Origin: an uncultured Schwartzia sp.
Lineage (GTDB): Bacteria; Bacillota; Negativicutes; Selenomonadales; Selenomonadaceae
Assembly: GCA_905372875.1 (NCBI GenBank)
Contig: CAJPQU010000038.1
Coordinates: forward strand, 1-14,060
Reading direction: 5' to 3'
Length of the DNA stretch: 14,060 nt
Shown piece after piece: positions 1 through 7,554 of this stretch (the first letter of the stretch is position 1; each line of letters opens with the position of its first letter). The translations under genes were made by a program, and so were the position numbers. Below the pieces are notes generated by a model. It was not told the DNA's origin, ran no database searches, and worked only from the letters and a program-made list of their open reading frames with translations.

Positions 1-490
1 CCGCCACATTGGCTGCCCGCGCTGCCGCCGAAAGGCCATGCTGCGGCAGTGTCGCCCGGGTACGCGAGAGGGCACGGCGCCATGTCCAGCCCTGCTTTGT
101 CAGCCAATCGCGAAAGATCAGTTCCGTCTGATTGAAGCCTCGTTCCTTTTCCCGCGTGGGAAAGAGGGGAACAGGCACAGCGATGGCGCCGGCCGTGGGG
201 GAAAGGGGGATGCCCGCGGCCGCGGCGCGGAGAAAAGTTTCAATATACGGGAGCCGGTCGCGGCGCCCCCGATATTTGAGCGACAGAATGAGATCTCGCA
301 AAGCCGTATGATAGCGGCCTAAAGCCCACGCCTGCCGAAGGACGGCACGCTCCATTTCTCCCAGGGGAATACGTCGGGGTGTAAGCGTCCGCCGCAGGCA
401 GTCCTGACACCAGCCGCCCCGCCCTCCCACTTCCCGCCCGCAACTGGGACAGCGGGAAGGAAAAAGAAAATCCCAAAGGACGGAAAGCAT
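1..490 (-). CDS. comF: ComF family protein (phosphoribosyltransferase-like), 3' end outside window
   Basis: The first 163 residues are visible; the frame is open at the window edge. An N-terminal zinc-ribbon-like motif has four cysteines (C14, C17, C28, C31; CPSC...WCQDC), followed by LKYRG (71-75), VPVPLFPTREKERGFNQTE (105-123) and the LPQHGLS..AR..NV stretch (148-162). These are hallmarks of the ComF/GntX family. In competent bacteria ComF is a cytoplasmic protein needed for DNA uptake; many homologues have no proven role. The PRPP-binding loop expected near the C-terminus lies off the window. Start choice: ATG at 490 has GGAAGG (500-505) 9 nt upstream. An in-frame ATG at 499-497 overlaps the recD2 stop as ATGA but sits directly against that ribosome site, so 490 is preferred. 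It is the last visible gene of the LCP/ABC-F/recD2 operon. Family call is firm; the function in this organism is inferred. Confidence 0.9.
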   Translation of the reverse strand, partial: MLSVLWDFLFPSRCPSCGREVGGRGGWCQDCLRRTLTPRRIPLGEMERAVLRQAWALGRYHTALRDLILSLKYRGRRDRLPYIETFLRAAAAGIPLSPTAGAIAVPVPLFPTREKERGFNQTELIFRDWLTKQGWTWRRALSRTRATLPQHGLSAAARAANVA

Positions 491-495
491 GGTCT

Positions 496-2661
496 TCATC
501 CTTCCAACGCCTCGGCTAAGCGTTCGGCCAAAAGCGTGTAGCGGCGCCGAGTGCGGTCGTTTTCCACCGCCGTTTGCAGCGCTCCCCGGCTGCCCAGCAG
601 GATAACCCGTTCCCTCGCCCGTGTTACCGCAGTGTAGAGAAGGTTGCGCTGGAGCATGATCCGATGCCCAGGCAAAAGGGGCAGCAAAATGACGGGATAT
701 TCACTTCCCTGGCTCTTGTGAACGCTCATGGCATAGGCAGGCGCCAATTCGCTCAGTTCATTGGCCGCATAATCGGACGTGAGGCCCCCCTCAAACAGCA
801 CCCGCAGTTTTTCCTCATCGATGGCCGTGACGCGGCCTGTATCCCCATTAAAAACCTTTTTTTGATAATTGTTCTTCGTCTGCATGACCTTGTCCCCGAC
901 GCGATAAGTGAACCAGCCGCCGGCGCACTCCTCTCGGTCAATGTCCGGCGGATTCAAGGCCGCCTGCAAAAGCCGGTTCAAATTATCCACACCGGCGGCC
1001 TGTCGGTGCAGAGGCGAGAGGACCTGTACTTCCCGCCATACATCCCAACCGGCGCGAGGTAATTCTTCGGCGCACAGACGAACGATGGCAGCAGCCGTCT
1101 CTTCCTCCGTTTTCGTCTCGCGAAATTCAAAGGCACTGTCCGGCGCGCAGACGGGCATCCGCCCGGCGTTAATGGCGTGGGCATTGCGGACGATGACGCT
1201 CTCTTCGGCCTGCCGAAAGATTTCTGTAAGGCGCAGGCTGGGGATGACGTCAGAGCGCAGGATCTCCTTGAGTACCGAGCCCGGCCCCACAGAGGGCAGC
1301 TGATCCGCGTCCCCCACTAAGATGACATGACAGCCCGGCGGCACGGCGGCTAAAAAATGCGCCATCAAAACAATATCCATCATCGAAACTTCATCTAGTA
1401 TGATCGCGTCAGCCTCAATGGGGGTATCGGCGTCCCGGCCAAAAGCCGCCCCCGTATCATCGGCCGCCCCCTGGGCTTCCAATAAACGATGTACCGTCGT
1501 CGCCGGGCGTCCCGTAGCCTCTGCGAGGCGCTTAGCCGCTCGACCTGTGGGAGCCCCCAAGCGAATGACGAGGCCCAATTTTTCCAAAACGGCGATCATC
1601 CCGCGCACCACCGTAGTCTTCCCGGTACCCGGCCCGCCGGTGAGGACGAAGATACCATGGCGCAGGGCCGCGGCGACAGCCTGCCGCTGTCCTTCCGCCA
1701 AGGTCAGGCCGCTGGCCGCTTCCCAATCCGCCGCTAATATCTCCGGCTCCTCTACGGTAAGAACTTCCGCCCGCTTTTGCAGGTACCGCAGGCTCTCCGC
1801 CACCTCGCTTTCCGCCCGGTAAAGATATGCCGGATAGATGAAAGTCTCTTCCCCGACGGAAGCCGCGTAAAGACGTTCATTTGCCAGGCCTTCCGTCACG
1901 GCCTCGTTCACCGCCTCCTGCCCGACGCCTAAGAGTTTCGCCCCCCGCTCGGCTAAAAGCGGTGCGGGAATACAGCAATGCCCCTCGGCAACGATGGAAA
2001 AGAGAGCGAACTCCACCCCCGCCGCCACCCGTGCCGGATCGTCGGCGAGCATATCTGCCGCCCGGGCGATGCGATCCGCCGTCATAAAGCCAAGGCCCGG
2101 AACTTCTCGGGCCAGGCGGTAGGGATCACGCGCTAATACTTCTATGGCAAAGGAACCATACTGTTTATAGATGCGGGCCGCCAACGTCCCCGAGACTCCT
2201 CGGGTCTCCAGCCAAAGCATGATGTCCCGCAGTTCCGACTGTGCCCGATAAGAGGCGGTGATCTTGCCTACCGTCTTCGGACCAATTCCGGTAACTTCCT
2301 TTAGCCGCTGAGGCGCGTTCTCCATGATATCAAGGGTCGCTTCGCCAAAGCGTGCCACGATGCGGCGGGCCATGGCGGGGCCTATCCCCTCAATCAGTCC
2401 CGAAGCCAGAAAACGTTCGATGCCGGCCGAAGTGGCGGGCATCGTCAGTTGGATGCTTTCCGCCTTGAACTGCTCGCCAAAGCGCGGATGATGAATCCAT
2501 GCGCCGCCCAAAAGTACTTCCTGCCCCACCAGCGGCGCGTTGGCGGGAAGCGTCGCCGTCACCAAGCCGTGCCGGCCCTCAGGGCGCAGGCGAAAAACAG
2601 CAAAGCGGCCGTCGCCGCTCTGAAAGATTACGCTCTCTACCGACCCTTTTAGGTTCTCCAT
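496..2661 (-). CDS. recD2: RecD2-type ATP-dependent 5'-3' DNA helicase (SF1B)
   Basis: 721 residues, a normal length for RecD2 (RecD-like proteins of bacteria without RecBC partners). An N-terminal OB-like region (1-75) is followed by helix-hairpin-helix-like repeats (about 85-200, with GLIEGIGPAMARRI, VTGIGPKTVGKI and VPGLGFMTADRI). The helicase core shows Walker A GGPGTGKTT (342-350), motif Ia GAPTGRAAKRL (369-379), Walker B ILDEVSMMD (421-429), motif III LVGDADQLPSVGPG (448-461), the SVHKSQGSEY motif (646-655) and the final TAVTRARERV (677-686). All catalytic motifs look intact. RecD2 unwinds DNA with 5'-3' polarity and is linked to replication-fork maintenance and repair. ATG at 2661 has AGGGGG 6 nt upstream. 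It follows the ABC-F gene after 32 nt and nearly abuts comF, so it is probably co-transcribed. Confidence 0.97.
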   Translation of the reverse strand: MENLKGSVESVIFQSGDGRFAVFRLRPEGRHGLVTATLPANAPLVGQEVLLGGAWIHHPRFGEQFKAESIQLTMPATSAGIERFLASGLIEGIGPAMARRIVARFGEATLDIMENAPQRLKEVTGIGPKTVGKITASYRAQSELRDIMLWLETRGVSGTLAARIYKQYGSFAIEVLARDPYRLAREVPGLGFMTADRIARAADMLADDPARVAAGVEFALFSIVAEGHCCIPAPLLAERGAKLLGVGQEAVNEAVTEGLANERLYAASVGEETFIYPAYLYRAESEVAESLRYLQKRAEVLTVEEPEILAADWEAASGLTLAEGQRQAVAAALRHGIFVLTGGPGTGKTTVVRGMIAVLEKLGLVIRLGAPTGRAAKRLAEATGRPATTVHRLLEAQGAADDTGAAFGRDADTPIEADAIILDEVSMMDIVLMAHFLAAVPPGCHVILVGDADQLPSVGPGSVLKEILRSDVIPSLRLTEIFRQAEESVIVRNAHAINAGRMPVCAPDSAFEFRETKTEEETAAAIVRLCAEELPRAGWDVWREVQVLSPLHRQAAGVDNLNRLLQAALNPPDIDREECAGGWFTYRVGDKVMQTKNNYQKKVFNGDTGRVTAIDEEKLRVLFEGGLTSDYAANELSELAPAYAMSVHKSQGSEYPVILLPLLPGHRIMLQRNLLYTAVTRARERVILLGSRGALQTAVENDRTRRRYTLLAERLAEALEG

Positions 2662-2693
2662 CCGCTGCCCCCTGTCCGCCGCTCATGCCCGAA

Positions 2694-4604
2694 TCACCCT
2701 TCGTCGGACAAGGCGCCCCATTTCTCATAACGCTGTTCGATCTCCTGTTCCTTTGCCGCGTACGCCGCCGCGATGGCCGCACTCTTTGCCGGATCGCTCT
2801 GCTGCGCGGGATCGTTCATCTCCCGCTCCAAGAGGCGCAGCTCCGCCTCTGCCATGGCGATTTCCTCCTCCGCCCGGCGGATCAGCTCTTCGCGCTTGTC
2901 CGCCGCGAGCGCCGAAAAAGCTCGTTCTTCCGGCCTCGCCCCATGTTGCCTGGCCGGCGAAACCGCCGCCATTTTTTTCTTTGGCGCCGGAGGCGGAATT
3001 TTCAGCGTCTCTTCTTCCTCTGCCGCCTTTTTCCTCTGGTAATCGCTGTAATTGCCGATGTATTCGGTCAGCACGCCGTCTTCCAAGGCCAGCGTCCGAT
3101 TCGTGACCTTGTCCAAAAAATAACGGTCGTGAGAAACCACTAAAAAAGTGCCGGGAAAGGCCATCAATGCCTCCTCCACCGCCTCCTTAGCGGGAATGTC
3201 CAAATGATTCGTCGGCTCGTCTAAAATGAGAAAATTCGCCCCCGTCATCATCAGTTTCAAAAAGGCCAGCCGGGCCTGCTCACCGCCGGAAAGGGCTCCG
3301 ATGCGCCGCTCCACCTCGTCGCCGCGAAAGAGAAACGCTCCCAGCCACCGCCGAGCCTCTTCTTCATCCACACCGTATTCGTATAGGATTTCCTCCAAAA
3401 CGGTTCGCTCCTGATGCAGCTCCGCATGCTGCTGAGAAAAATAGCCGATCTTCACCCGGCTGCCAATCTTCACGCGGCCCGTGGGAGAAGAGATTTCCCC
3501 CACTAGGAGCCGCAGCAGCGTCGTCTTTCCCGCGCCGTTGGCTCCTACCAGGGCCACACCATCCCCGCGCCGCAGGAGGAGTGAGACATTCCGAAAGACG
3601 GTGTGACCGCCGAAAACGGCGGTCACCTCCTCCAGTTCCGCCACCCGTTCGGCGCACATGGCCGGCGGATGAAAGGCGAAATAATTAAACCGCGCTTCTG
3701 CCGGGGGCAGGACGATGCGCGGCAGGCGGTCGAGCTGGCTCTGCCGCCCCCGGGCCTGCTTCGCTTTGATCCCCGCCTTATAGCGGCGGATGTAGGCCTC
3801 CGTTTCCTGAATGTGCGCCTGCTGCTTGGCGTAAGCTGCTTCCAAAGCCGCCCGGCGCGCCGTCTTCACCTTGAGAAAATAGCTGTAATTTCCCGCGTAG
3901 ACCGTGACCGTCTGATGTTCCAGCTCCATGATTTTCGTCGCCACCCGATCGAGAAAAAAGCGATCGTGGGATATGAGAAGAACGCCGCCGGGATATCCCG
4001 CCAAAAAACTTTCCAGCCATTCGATCATGGCGATATCCAAGTGATTGGTAGGCTCATCCAGAAAAAGGAAATCCGGCTCCCGGATGAGCGCCCTCGCCAG
4101 CGCTACCCGCGTTTTCTGTCCGCCGGAAAGAGCGGCGACGTCACGGGCAAGATCCTCGTCCGTAAATCCCAAACCGAAAGCCACGCGGCGGATGCGGCTT
4201 TCATAATCGTAGCCTTCCAACTGCTCAAAGCGTGTTACTATCCGGCTGTACTCCTCCAAGGCCGCTTCGCCGCCCCCCGCCGCCATGGCTTTTTCCAAGG
4301 CCTGTTTTTTCTCCGCCAGACGATGAATGTCCCCAAAGACCCCCTTAAACGCCTCATAGAGCGTTCCTTCGCCCAAACGTGCCTGCTGCTCCGCATAGCC
4401 CACCGTAGCCGCGCCGTCAAAACGAATGTGCCCGGTGTCACAGGCTTCTTTCCCCAAAAGGCAGCGCAGCAGCGTCGTTTTCCCTGCTCCGTTGGCGCCC
4501 ACAAATCCCACGCGCTCCCCCTTATCCACGCGAAAATTCACGTCACGGAAAAGTGTCGTCACCCCAAAGGACTTGCTGAGATTTTCCACCTGCAATCGGC
4601 TCAT
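2694..4604 (-). CDS. ABC-F family ATPase, YdiF-like (two ABC domains)
   Basis: 636 residues with two complete ATPase domains and no membrane segment, as in ABC-F proteins that act on ribosomes. Domain 1: Walker A GANGAGKTT (36-44), signature LSGGQKTRVALARAL (159-173), Walker B FLFLDEPTNHLD (179-190), switch SHDRFF (212-217). The interdomain linker (about 240-315) has a basic YIRRYKAGIKAKQARGR segment (271-287), typical of YdiF/Uup-like members. Domain 2: GANGAGKTT (354-362), LSGGEQARLAFLKL (438-451), FLILDEPTNHLD (458-469), SHDRYF (491-496). A charged, helical C-terminal extension (about 525-636) with a Pro/Lys-rich hinge and probable coiled coil follows. Paralogues relieve ribosome stalling or give antibiotic resistance; nothing here indicates a resistance type. 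Its ATG overlaps the LCP stop as ATGA; GGAAGGG lies at 4615-4621. I give no symbol because ABC-F subgroup assignment needs a phylogeny. Confidence 0.95.
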   Translation of the reverse strand: MSRLQVENLSKSFGVTTLFRDVNFRVDKGERVGFVGANGAGKTTLLRCLLGKEACDTGHIRFDGAATVGYAEQQARLGEGTLYEAFKGVFGDIHRLAEKKQALEKAMAAGGGEAALEEYSRIVTRFEQLEGYDYESRIRRVAFGLGFTDEDLARDVAALSGGQKTRVALARALIREPDFLFLDEPTNHLDIAMIEWLESFLAGYPGGVLLISHDRFFLDRVATKIMELEHQTVTVYAGNYSYFLKVKTARRAALEAAYAKQQAHIQETEAYIRRYKAGIKAKQARGRQSQLDRLPRIVLPPAEARFNYFAFHPPAMCAERVAELEEVTAVFGGHTVFRNVSLLLRRGDGVALVGANGAGKTTLLRLLVGEISSPTGRVKIGSRVKIGYFSQQHAELHQERTVLEEILYEYGVDEEEARRWLGAFLFRGDEVERRIGALSGGEQARLAFLKLMMTGANFLILDEPTNHLDIPAKEAVEEALMAFPGTFLVVSHDRYFLDKVTNRTLALEDGVLTEYIGNYSDYQRKKAAEEEETLKIPPPAPKKKMAAVSPARQHGARPEERAFSALAADKREELIRRAEEEIAMAEAELRLLEREMNDPAQQSDPAKSAAIAAAYAAKEQEIEQRYEKWGALSDEG

Positions 4605-5881
4605 CGTCTGAAATCCCTTCCCACCCGCACCGTCGCCTGTGACCCATCCTCCGCGCTGATAATGATACAGGGAAACGTCATCCCGTAGAAAAGATCCACC
4701 GCCCGCGCGGGAGCCATAATGGCTGTCTCTTGCCGCGCCGTGGTATCGCCGTTTCCCACCGACACCACCGTAAAGCCCTTCTCCTGCAATTCTTTGGCGA
4801 CGGCAGCGGCAGCTCCGGTGACGCCGCTCTCATTAAGCACCCGCACCTGAACATCCTGCGGCTTGGGCGCACGTTCCACCTCCACTTCCGCGGCCAAGCG
4901 GAGGGTTCCCTCCACGTCTGCCAGCCCGTGAGGAAGGCTGGCCTGATACTGCTTTGACAAATTTTCCGCCGCAGTCTTCATCGCCGGTGTGAAGGCCACG
5001 CCCATCTGGCGCGCCAAAAGTTCCCGCGCCGCCTCAATATTCGGCAGCCAATAGCCGTTCCCTTCCCACCGGCCCGGCCGCCCGGGAAGTACCTCTGCTG
5101 TCAGCCCCTGCTCGCGAATCGTCGGCAAAAGCTGCGCCATTTCTACCATATCATGCAGCGGCATATTCGTCTGTAAAAATTTCCGCATATCCTCCACGAC
5201 TTCCGGCAGCCGAGGAATCACCTCGGCCGACGAGGCTTTTGTCAATACGGCCTGCAGGAATTTCTGCTGCCGCCCCAAGCGGCCGATGTCCCCTTCGTCA
5301 TCCCGATACCGCACGTACGCCATAGCCCGAGCTCCATCCAAATGTTGCCGGCCCGGATAGAGATCAATGATGAGACCGCCGTTTTCCTCCCATGGATCTT
5401 CGTAATACATCCGCTTTTCCACGTCGATATCCACCCCGCCTATGGCGTCCACCGCCCAAGCGACCGTCCGCAGATCGGCGATCAGATAATAATCCATCGG
5501 TGTTCCCAAAAGTGCCTCCACCGTTTGCTGCGTCAGCACCTCTCCGCCGAGAGCGTAAGCGTGGTTGATCTTATCGTAGCCCTTCCCCTCGATCGCTGCC
5601 CGCGTATCAGGGGGAATGGACAAGATTGTGCCTCGCTTTTCCTTCGTATCCACCATGGCCAAAAAGAGGGTATCTCCCCGCCCGGCGTCGTTTTCCCGGG
5701 GATCTATCCCCACCACCATGATCTTTTTCACCGGGCCCGCGGCCATCCCGTCCTCCGCAGTTCCCGTTGGCGCGGCACCATAAGAGGCCCAGATCCCTAT
5801 GCCGCCAGCCATCAGCAAAAACAGTGCCAAATACACTAACCGCCGATAACTGCGCCGCTTCCGCAATCGCTTTCTCCGCAT
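4601..5881 (-). CDS. LytR-CpsA-Psr (LCP) family protein with C-terminal LytR_C domain
   Basis: 426 residues. A basic N-terminus (MRRKRLRKRRSYRR) precedes one membrane segment (about 14-34), so the rest should be extracytoplasmic. The LCP domain (about 52-215) shows MVVGIDPREN (56-64 region), GRGDTLFLAMVDT (67-79), LSIPPDTRA (87-95), DKINHAYALGG (103-113) and the conserved MAYVRYRDDEGDIGRLGRQQ stretch (187-206). A LytR_C domain follows (about 344-421, VRVLNESGVTGAAAAVA). LCP enzymes transfer lipid-linked glycopolymers such as capsule or teichoic acid to peptidoglycan; the substrate here is unknown. The arginine usually found in SIPRDT is proline (P91), although the following R94 is kept. Start choice: the frame stays open upstream to 6268, but ATG at 5881 has GGAAAGGGG (5889-5897) 7 nt away, lies just below a strong promoter, and begins the signal-anchor; upstream codons would run through both divergent promoters. 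First gene of the operon. Confidence 0.93.
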   Translation of the reverse strand: MRRKRLRKRRSYRRLVYLALFLLMAGGIGIWASYGAAPTGTAEDGMAAGPVKKIMVVGIDPRENDAGRGDTLFLAMVDTKEKRGTILSIPPDTRAAIEGKGYDKINHAYALGGEVLTQQTVEALLGTPMDYYLIADLRTVAWAVDAIGGVDIDVEKRMYYEDPWEENGGLIIDLYPGRQHLDGARAMAYVRYRDDEGDIGRLGRQQKFLQAVLTKASSAEVIPRLPEVVEDMRKFLQTNMPLHDMVEMAQLLPTIREQGLTAEVLPGRPGRWEGNGYWLPNIEAARELLARQMGVAFTPAMKTAAENLSKQYQASLPHGLADVEGTLRLAAEVEVERAPKPQDVQVRVLNESGVTGAAAAVAKELQEKGFTVVSVGNGDTTARQETAIMAPARAVDLFYGMTFPCIIISAEDGSQATVRVGRDFRR

Positions 5882-5888
5882 GCTGCCG

Positions 5889-5897
5889 CCCCTTTCC
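5889..5897 (-). promoter_or_regulatory. Ribosome binding site fixing the LCP start
   Basis: GGAAAGGGG on the minus strand, 7 nt before ATG at 5881. This, with the promoter just upstream, supports the 426-residue product over the longer open frame that extends to 6268. Confidence 0.8.
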
Positions 5898-5918
5898 GTT
5901 TTGTCCGTCGTTTTTTTC

Positions 5919-5947
5919 AGTATAGCAAAAAAAAATGTCGCCAGCAA
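5919..5947 (-). promoter_or_regulatory. Sigma-A-like promoter of the LCP/ABC-F/recD2/comF operon
   Basis: On the minus strand, TTGCTG (5947-5942) and TATACT (5924-5919) are separated by exactly 17 nt, with a T-rich spacer. Predicted transcription start is near 5912, giving a leader of about 30 nt before the LCP ATG. Matches are 4/6 and 5/6 to the consensus. Confidence 0.75.
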
Positions 5948-6051
5948 CGCACCGCCACAGCACTTTCTCCAAAGGATTCGCCCTGCCCGCGTTCGCCTTT
6001 TTCTTCTAAAGTCCCATTTCCAGCGCTCTTTTGGCAAAACCCCTCGGACGC

Positions 6052-6081
6052 TTGTTGTCGCCCCGCTAATCATGTTATAAT
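6052..6081 (+). promoter_or_regulatory. Sigma-A-like promoter of the HD-GYP gene
   Basis: TTGTTG (6052-6057), an 18-nt spacer and a perfect TATAAT (6076-6081). Predicted start near 6088 leaves about 70 nt of leader before the ATG at 6158. A perfect TTGACA occurs at 6091-6096 with a weaker TATGAG at 6115-6120 (18-nt spacer), a possible second start closer to the gene. The leader contains GCCGCC/GGCGGC (6120-6125 and 6133-6138), a 6-bp stem with a 7-nt loop. I see no riboswitch consensus. Confidence 0.7.
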
Positions 6082-6157
6082 GAAACGTACTTGACAGAAA
6101 AGCAAGCTCTATTTTATGAGCCGCCATTGACCGGCGGCGGAAATTGCAGGTGCCTAC

Positions 6158-7339
6158 ATGATCAATCTGCCCATAAAAAAACTGCGGCCCGGCATGGTCA
6201 CAGCCCAAAGCATCTACAATACGAAAGGCGCCAGCTACCTGACCCGCGGTACGGCGGTGAACGAACAATACATCTCCCGCCTGAAGAAATTAGGCGTCAC
6301 CAGTCTCGCCGTCACTTCCATGACCCCGGCCTTCACGCCGCGCCCTCCCGACGATATCATCGGGGAACAGACGCGGATCAAGGCCATTCATAAGGTATAC
6401 GATACCTTTCACGAACTGGAATCTACCGGTGAGCTCAATGTCGAGCCTCTGACCGGCGTTTCGGAAAATGTCCTCAACGATATCCTTTCCAACCGGAACA
6501 ATCTGGTACAACTGTCGGATCTGCGCCGCCATGATGATTATACCTTTTCCCACAGCGTCAACGTGGCCGTTCTCTCCACCATGTTGGGATCACTGTGCCG
6601 TTACTCCAAGTCCGATCTTCTTTCGCTGGTCCTGGGAGGCCTGCTGCACGATATCGGGAAAGTACATGTCCCGACGGACATCCTGACAAAAAGAGGCCGG
6701 CTCACGCCGAATGAATTTTCCCTCATGAAAATGCACCCGGAATTGGGCGAGGAAAATCTCAAGCATCTTTCTGTTCCCAATGCCGATCTTTTGGCCATCA
6801 TCGCCGGACAGCATCACGAGCATTTAGACGGGCAAGGCTATCCCCGCCACCTCATGGGAGACAACATCCACCGCTTCGCGCGCATCGTGGCCATCGCCGA
6901 TGTTTACGACGCCCTTACCACCCAGCGGTCGTACAAACCGGCCTACAAACCCCACATCGCCCATCGCATCATGACTCGTTGCTCCGTGGGGCAGTTTGAT
7001 TTAGACCTTCTGCACCTCTTCTTTAATAACGTAGCCATCTACCCCACGGGAACCGTCCTCAAGACAACTATGGGCTACGCCATCGTCAAGAAATCGGAAT
7101 TCGGGCACACCATGACGCCGCAGATCTGCATCTTCGCTGACCCAGAACAAAAACTTATTCCCCAGCCCTTCGACGTCGATCTGCGCTCCTGCCCCGGCGA
7201 AACCGTACAGACGGTGGTGGAGGATATAGATCTCTTCCCTCTCTGCTACCGGCTGAATTTCGACCCGGCACAGCTCTTAGAGAACTACGACGCCGCCAAA
7301 AACCGCGCGGAAAGCGTTCCCGATGTCTCGGCGTCCTGA
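6158..7339 (+). CDS. HD-GYP domain protein, probable cyclic di-GMP phosphodiesterase
   Basis: 393 residues, no signal peptide or membrane segment, so probably cytoplasmic. The N-terminus (1-55, LRPGMVTAQSIYNTKGASYL) is the short beta-rich module often placed before HD-GYP domains. The HD-GYP core (about 120-265) shows SHSVNVAVLS (131-140), LLHDIGKVHVP (162-172), HPELGEENL (193-201), GQHHEHLDGQGYP (217-229) and AIADVYDALTTQRSYK (245-260). The metal-binding His/Asp residues (H132, H164, D165, H193, H219, H220, D248) and the GYP triplet are all present, so catalytic activity is likely. Such enzymes hydrolyse c-di-GMP to pGpG or GMP. A C-terminal region (270-393) of unassigned role follows. No receiver or GGDEF domain is present, so its input signal is unknown. 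ATG at 6158 follows AGGTG (6148-6152). It is monocistronic: its own promoter and a strong terminator flank it. Confidence 0.93.
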   Translation: MINLPIKKLRPGMVTAQSIYNTKGASYLTRGTAVNEQYISRLKKLGVTSLAVTSMTPAFTPRPPDDIIGEQTRIKAIHKVYDTFHELESTGELNVEPLTGVSENVLNDILSNRNNLVQLSDLRRHDDYTFSHSVNVAVLSTMLGSLCRYSKSDLLSLVLGGLLHDIGKVHVPTDILTKRGRLTPNEFSLMKMHPELGEENLKHLSVPNADLLAIIAGQHHEHLDGQGYPRHLMGDNIHRFARIVAIADVYDALTTQRSYKPAYKPHIAHRIMTRCSVGQFDLDLLHLFFNNVAIYPTGTVLKTTMGYAIVKKSEFGHTMTPQICIFADPEQKLIPQPFDVDLRSCPGETVQTVVEDIDLFPLCYRLNFDPAQLLENYDAAKNRAESVPDVSAS

Positions 7340-7359
7340 CGGGGCACTCGAAAAATCAC

Positions 7360-7426
7360 AAAAGGCCGCGATTTAGAGAAGCGTCTCCGACGACGTTCTC
7401 CCGACCGCGGCCTTTTCCCTTTTTTT
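7360..7426 (+). terminator. Compound rho-independent terminator after the HD-GYP gene
   Basis: An 11-bp perfect outer stem, AAAAGGCCGCG (7360-7370) with CGCGGCCTTTT (7406-7416), encloses a second hairpin, GAGAAGCGTC/GACGTTCTC (7376-7385 and 7392-7400) with one bulged base. A run of seven T follows CCC (7420-7426). It lies 20 nt after the HD-GYP stop. Confidence 0.85.
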
Positions 7427-7496
7427 CCCTGATGCCACCCATCCCCGTCATAGACAAAAGCTTTCCCTGCGCCTCGTCCCGACTGTTCCATCCCCC

Positions 7497-7525
7497 TTGC
7501 CTATGGCTGTTCTCCACCATATACT
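7497..7525 (+). promoter_or_regulatory. Sigma-A-like promoter of the chromate-transporter pair
   Basis: TTGCCT (7497-7502), 17-nt spacer, TATACT (7520-7525). Predicted start near 7532 gives a leader of only about 23 nt, most of which can fold into the hairpin at 7542-7554. Confidence 0.75.
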
Positions 7526-7540
7526 ATAGTGACACGAATT

Positions 7541-7554
7541 GAGGAGGCTCTCCT
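7541..7554 (+). promoter_or_regulatory. Shine-Dalgarno within a small hairpin before the first chromate gene
   Basis: GAGGAGG (7541-7547) is a strong ribosome site 7 nt before ATG at 7555. AGGAG (7542-7546) is perfectly complementary to CTCCT (7550-7554) with a GCT loop, so the site can be sequestered in a 5-bp hairpin that ends exactly at the start codon. Confidence 0.55.

Noticed and set aside
240..476. A 78-codon minus-strand frame near the left edge
   Set aside because: It lies in another frame of comF, whose own frame shows the zinc-ribbon and RGFNQTE motifs.
3603..4688. A 361-codon plus-strand open frame opposite the ABC-F gene
   Set aside because: The minus-strand ABC-F protein has every expected motif. 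Long antisense frames are common in GC-rich genes, and the translation shows no family motif.
6082..6157. Possible c-di-GMP riboswitch in the HD-GYP leader
   Set aside because: The leader is only about 70 nt and I do not find the conserved GEMM core; only one short hairpin is present.
5882..6268. N-terminal extension of the LCP gene (129 codons upstream of the chosen ATG)
   Set aside because: It runs through both divergent promoters and into the HD-GYP gene, and its translation is not protein-like. The chosen ATG has a good ribosome site and a signal-anchor.
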